From Straminergon stramineum (Eukaryota; Streptophyta; Bryopsida; Hypnales; Calliergonaceae): DNA of 64,000 nt. Below are positions 60,870 to 64,000 of this stretch, one piece after another. Every line of letters begins with the position of its first letter. Position 1 is the stretch's first letter. The DNA lies in the NCBI GenBank assembly GCA_963920665.1, contig OY987264.1:34266906-34330905 (forward strand), read 5' to 3'. Position numbers and translations under genes: made by a program. The notes below the pieces were generated by a model. It saw only the letters and a list, made by a program, of their open reading frames with translations. It was not told where the DNA came from and ran no database searches.

Positions 60870-61612
60870 TCTATACCTTTAAGTTAGGCTATTTGTTTAG
60901 TTTAGTTTGTTATGGTGGGATCTCATGGACCCTATGCCCCCTGGTTACATTCTTGGTATCTTCAAAAAGCCCTTGGTGAGGAGTGGTGCACATGCTTGGT
61001 TTTTTGCTGTTGGAACTTGTGGTATGAAAGTTATTGAATTTGAATTATTTTTGGCTTAAGAAAATTAGAAAAATACTTTTATTTTTGTTTTGGTTGTGGC
61101 AATGGCATAAGGCACACTAGTCCATACCTTAAGTTAGTTAGTTTGTTTGTTCCGTTGAAATTTCATAGACTGTGCATACCCCAATTATGTTCTTGGTATC
61201 ATTGTAAAGCCCTCGACAAGGAGGGGTGTATGGGCTTTGTTTTGTGGTGTTTGCATTTCACTATGTGGAAGTTATGGATTTTTGAGTTATTTTTGGATCT
61301 TAAATTAGAGAAAATTACTTTTGCTTTTATTTTGATTGTGGCAATGGTATAAGGCACACTAGTCCAAACCTTAAGTTAGATTGTTTGTTTGATTTGTTTT
61401 GTTTGTTACGTTGAGATCTCCTAGATGATGAGTCCAAAGGTCACGTTCTTGGTACACTTAGAAAGCTCTCGGCGATGAGGGGTGCTTGGGCTTTGTTTCA
61501 TGGTGTTTGAACCTATGGCGTGAAAGATATTGAATTTTAAAGTTTTTATGAATTAAAAAATTAGAAAGTCACTTACTTTTATTTTGCCTGTGGCAACGGC
61601 ACAGGGCACACT
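60870..61612 (+). repeat. tandem repeat locus C, three units of about 242-252 bp
   Basis: Unit ends (GGCACACTA) fall at about 61112, 61354 and 61606. Units share CCTTAAGTTAG, GTTTGTT, TTGAGATCTCC, GAAAGC, GGCTTTGTTT, and GTGGCAATGGCATAAGGCAC with locus B. The last unit ends just upstream of the pyrophosphatase gene's promoter region. Confidence 0.75.
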
Positions 61613-62037
61613 ATCCATTTGGAGATTCAATCCCCAGTCTGGGTCCTGCAGCAAAAAGGAACAGAAATCCCAACAAACCCCCTCATCACCAACTTCCCGT
61701 GGCCCAGTATGTAAACCTCCACACCCGGTATCCGGTATCCCATCAACTGCACAACCTGACGCGGCACGGTACTACCATCGTAACGGTCCCGTCAGCAGTC
61801 CCGTCTGCAACATAACGGGCCCGTCGTTTCTCCATCTCTCACACCTCGCTCCATCTCTCACCTCCCCAGTGCGTCTCCGGTTTCCCCGCAGCGACGGCGG
61901 CGCTCTTTTGGGTCGAGCGTAACACAGGATTTACACCTCCCATGAAATTTCAAGGAATTTCCTAGTGGAGGGCAAGAATTAATGAATCCGCCAGCATAAT
62001 TCCCATTGTGGAGGTTTTCGCAGCGTCGGTGAGGGTG
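61613..62037 (+). promoter_or_regulatory. GC-rich leader/promoter of the pyrophosphatase gene
   Basis: Composition changes sharply to GC-rich after the tandem array; CCCGTC-type words are frequent near 61780-61930. Transcription probably starts in this stretch. Confidence 0.35.
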
Positions 62038-63978
62038 ATGGATCGAGTTATGGCGATATGGGGTGGCGGAACGGCGGTCACTCTCGCTTGCGTGCGCACT
62101 CCGTCCGTCCGGCTCTCTCGTGTTCAGGTGCGTCGCTGCATTCATTCCTCTCTTATCGAGATTCCATCAGGGTTTTTCATTGGTCAAGGAATTGTGGGCA
62201 GCCATTCTGTTCTTGCAAGAAATTCGGTCGCGTATCCGGACGAATTGCACAGGATTTTGAGGGGTTTACGATCGGTGCCATCGTGGATCTGTGTTTCTTG
62301 TTCTTGCTTGGAAATTGAGTATAATCTACGTAGGAAGCACGCGACGCTCCTTCTTTAAAAACTAGCAGAAACAAAGTTGTTATGTTAAATGGAATGCTAT
62401 GGTATGCAAGTGGTGGTCGAGATTCTTGGTAGGGTTTTATTTAGAATAATGTTTGCACATCTGGACTGCTCCTAATTTGTAGTAACGAAATAAGGTAGAG
62501 GTATCTAATTGTCATTCCTACCTAAATGTGACGCCTTAAAAGCTTGCACAATGATGAGGTATGTGCAAATCTGATCATTGTAGTAATATTAACTATGCTC
62601 CAAGCTTGAAGTGCTTTTTTTCTGATGTGGTTAACTTAGTCTCAAGAACTCAGAGATGTCAGAAACATGGTTGAAGGGTTTTGATTACAGCAGAAGGATA
62701 AGGTTCCAGGATTCGTGGACATTGTGGTGGAAGTGCCGAAAGGTAGTTTTGTGAAGCGACTGCCAGACGGTGCCGTCGATTATGTGGGACCGATGCCTTC
62801 GCCATTCAACTATGGCTCTGTGCCTTCCATCCCTGCCCCTGATGGTAATTCCGCTTCAAGCCTTAATGTTCCTCGTTCAGATTTTTTGCTAACCGAGAGT
62901 TATCCTTAAATTCAATCAGTATTTCAAGTTTGTGACCACCCCCTACCCCCACCCCCGGGCTTGCCAACACCTATTTATTGGGTTCACCTCTACTTGGAAT
63001 TGAGTTTAAAGGATAACTCTATGGTCTCATCAGAATGTTGATGTTTTAGTGGAAGAGGAGTTGTATTATCGTTAATCAAGTAAGCAATGTACTTGAGTTT
63101 TGAGACTGTTCTCTGAGATCAGATTCCTGTTTGTGCAGGTGATCCTTTAGACGCTGTGATCCTCGGTGGTCACCTCCCATACGGCTACTCAGGGAAAGTG
63201 AGAGTGAAAGGTGTAATGAAGTTTATAGATGCAGGATTGGTGGACGACAAGTTGATCTGTACGCAATTGATACCTGGTATGTCTCAGGGAAATCATGGAT
63301 TTGAGCAATTTCATACTTGGTATGTCTCATTGAGTTACATTTGTGCAGACAAGCATTGAGGACAAGACATTTAGACCATATATTAGGAAATTCAGCAATG
63401 TGATTGGTCGAAGTGGTCCTTAAGGGCGTTAAATTCTCTCCAGACGGCCGTGGAGAAAGAAGATTGACAGTGATGATGTAATGACATGGATGCTTACATT
63501 TTAACACTTTGAGTGAGTGGTCTTGTTCGCTTGGCCATGTTGTGAAGTGCTTCAAAATACCATTAGCTTCCGAAATGGTCTATATAGAACAAATCCACTT
63601 AGCCTAATTAGACCTATATTTTTTTTTATGGCTTGCTGTCTTGTCTTGGCCTCAGCTTGTCATCAAAACTTGTCTGGAGAAATATGAACTGGCCCTGAAA
63701 TGTTTTAAGGTTTCTTGCAATTTACTACGACGTTTAAATATTGAAGTCTAAAGTGGTTCTTTTATTGGCTACTGCCGTCATGCCTGTTTAAATCCAGTGA
63801 GAGCTGAATCGACAAGTTTTTGTTGTATGATGAGCAGGAGCTTTGAGCAGTTCTGGCAGGCAAGGTGAGATTGGCGGCGAGCCAGCATCAGAAGAGCTGA
63901 CAATGCTTGACCTGTTCGCTCTCACCTCCTTCTTCAATGTGTATGCTGCTTGCAAAAGCACTTTGAATATCATAAGAG
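62038..63978 (+). CDS. divergent family I inorganic pyrophosphatase, 3' end beyond the window
   Basis: Exons 62038-62127, 62694-62844 (or from 62691), 63139-63276 and 63838-63978 stay in phase; the gene continues past the window. Soluble family I enzymes hydrolyse pyrophosphate with Mg2+. The protein has VEVPKGSFVKRL (the substrate Glu/Lys region), FNYGSVPS (the NYGFIP-like block), the family signature DGDPLDA, and VKGVMKFIDAGLVDDKLIC (the metal-binding DDK block). Spacing is as in bacterial-type enzymes, but many positions differ from the usual plant cytosolic enzymes. The start encodes about 30 Arg/Ala/Thr-containing residues, which may target mitochondria or plastids. The exon at 63838 encodes SSSGRQGEIGGEPASEEL and then a helix, not the usual P/HY-type loop; this part rests on phase only. 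Alternative starts: ATG 62050. Confidence 0.72.
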
Positions 63979-64000
63979 GTAAATCTGGACGCACAGTTTA

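Noticed and set aside
1..64000. tRNA, rRNA or CRISPR loci
   Set aside because: No cloverleaf-like sequence with the conserved B box, no rRNA blocks and no spaced direct-repeat array were seen by eye.

Overview
The window looks like nuclear DNA of a land plant. The genes have GT-AG introns, the cyclin-dependent kinase is of the plant CDKC class, and plant telo-box motifs (AAACCCTAA) occur. AT-rich intergenic DNA full of small inverted-repeat elements, six protein genes in 64 kb, and a long intronless kinase gene suggest a bryophyte, perhaps a moss. That assignment is inference.

Layout. A single-exon tyrosine-kinase-like (TKL) protein kinase with a long helical N-terminal part lies at 946-3381 (+). 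A six-exon secreted, probably GPI-anchored pectate lyase lies at 6919-10041 (+). From about 11 to 25.8 kb I found no gene: this stretch holds nested small transposons, one long hairpin and a tandem-repeat locus. A thirteen-exon CDKC kinase (the CDK9/P-TEFb type) lies at 25849-30593 (-). The mitochondrial complex III hinge protein QCR6 lies at 36169-37696 (+), with its first exon unresolved. A second repeat-rich desert runs from 38 to 55 kb. An eight-exon tyrosine-aminotransferase-like gene lies at 56020-59481 (+). A divergent family I inorganic pyrophosphatase starts at 62038 (+) and runs off the end. Exon models were built by hand from splice sites, reading phase and family alignment; the phases close exactly for the pectate lyase, CDKC and aminotransferase.

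The genes do not form a pathway; they are unrelated housekeeping or wall genes.

The most striking signal is a group of at least eleven elements of 149 to about 1,500 bp that begin TTAACCCCTAAA (or close variants) and end with the inverse. A TTAA target site followed by CCC/CCY termini is the hallmark of the piggyBac superfamily, which is little known in plants. No transposase is visible here, so they would be non-autonomous. One is nested inside another, and one is a 753-bp almost perfect hairpin made by inverted duplication of half of a sister element. At least three other inverted-repeat families and a 242-265 bp unit tandemly repeated at three separate loci fill much of the remainder.
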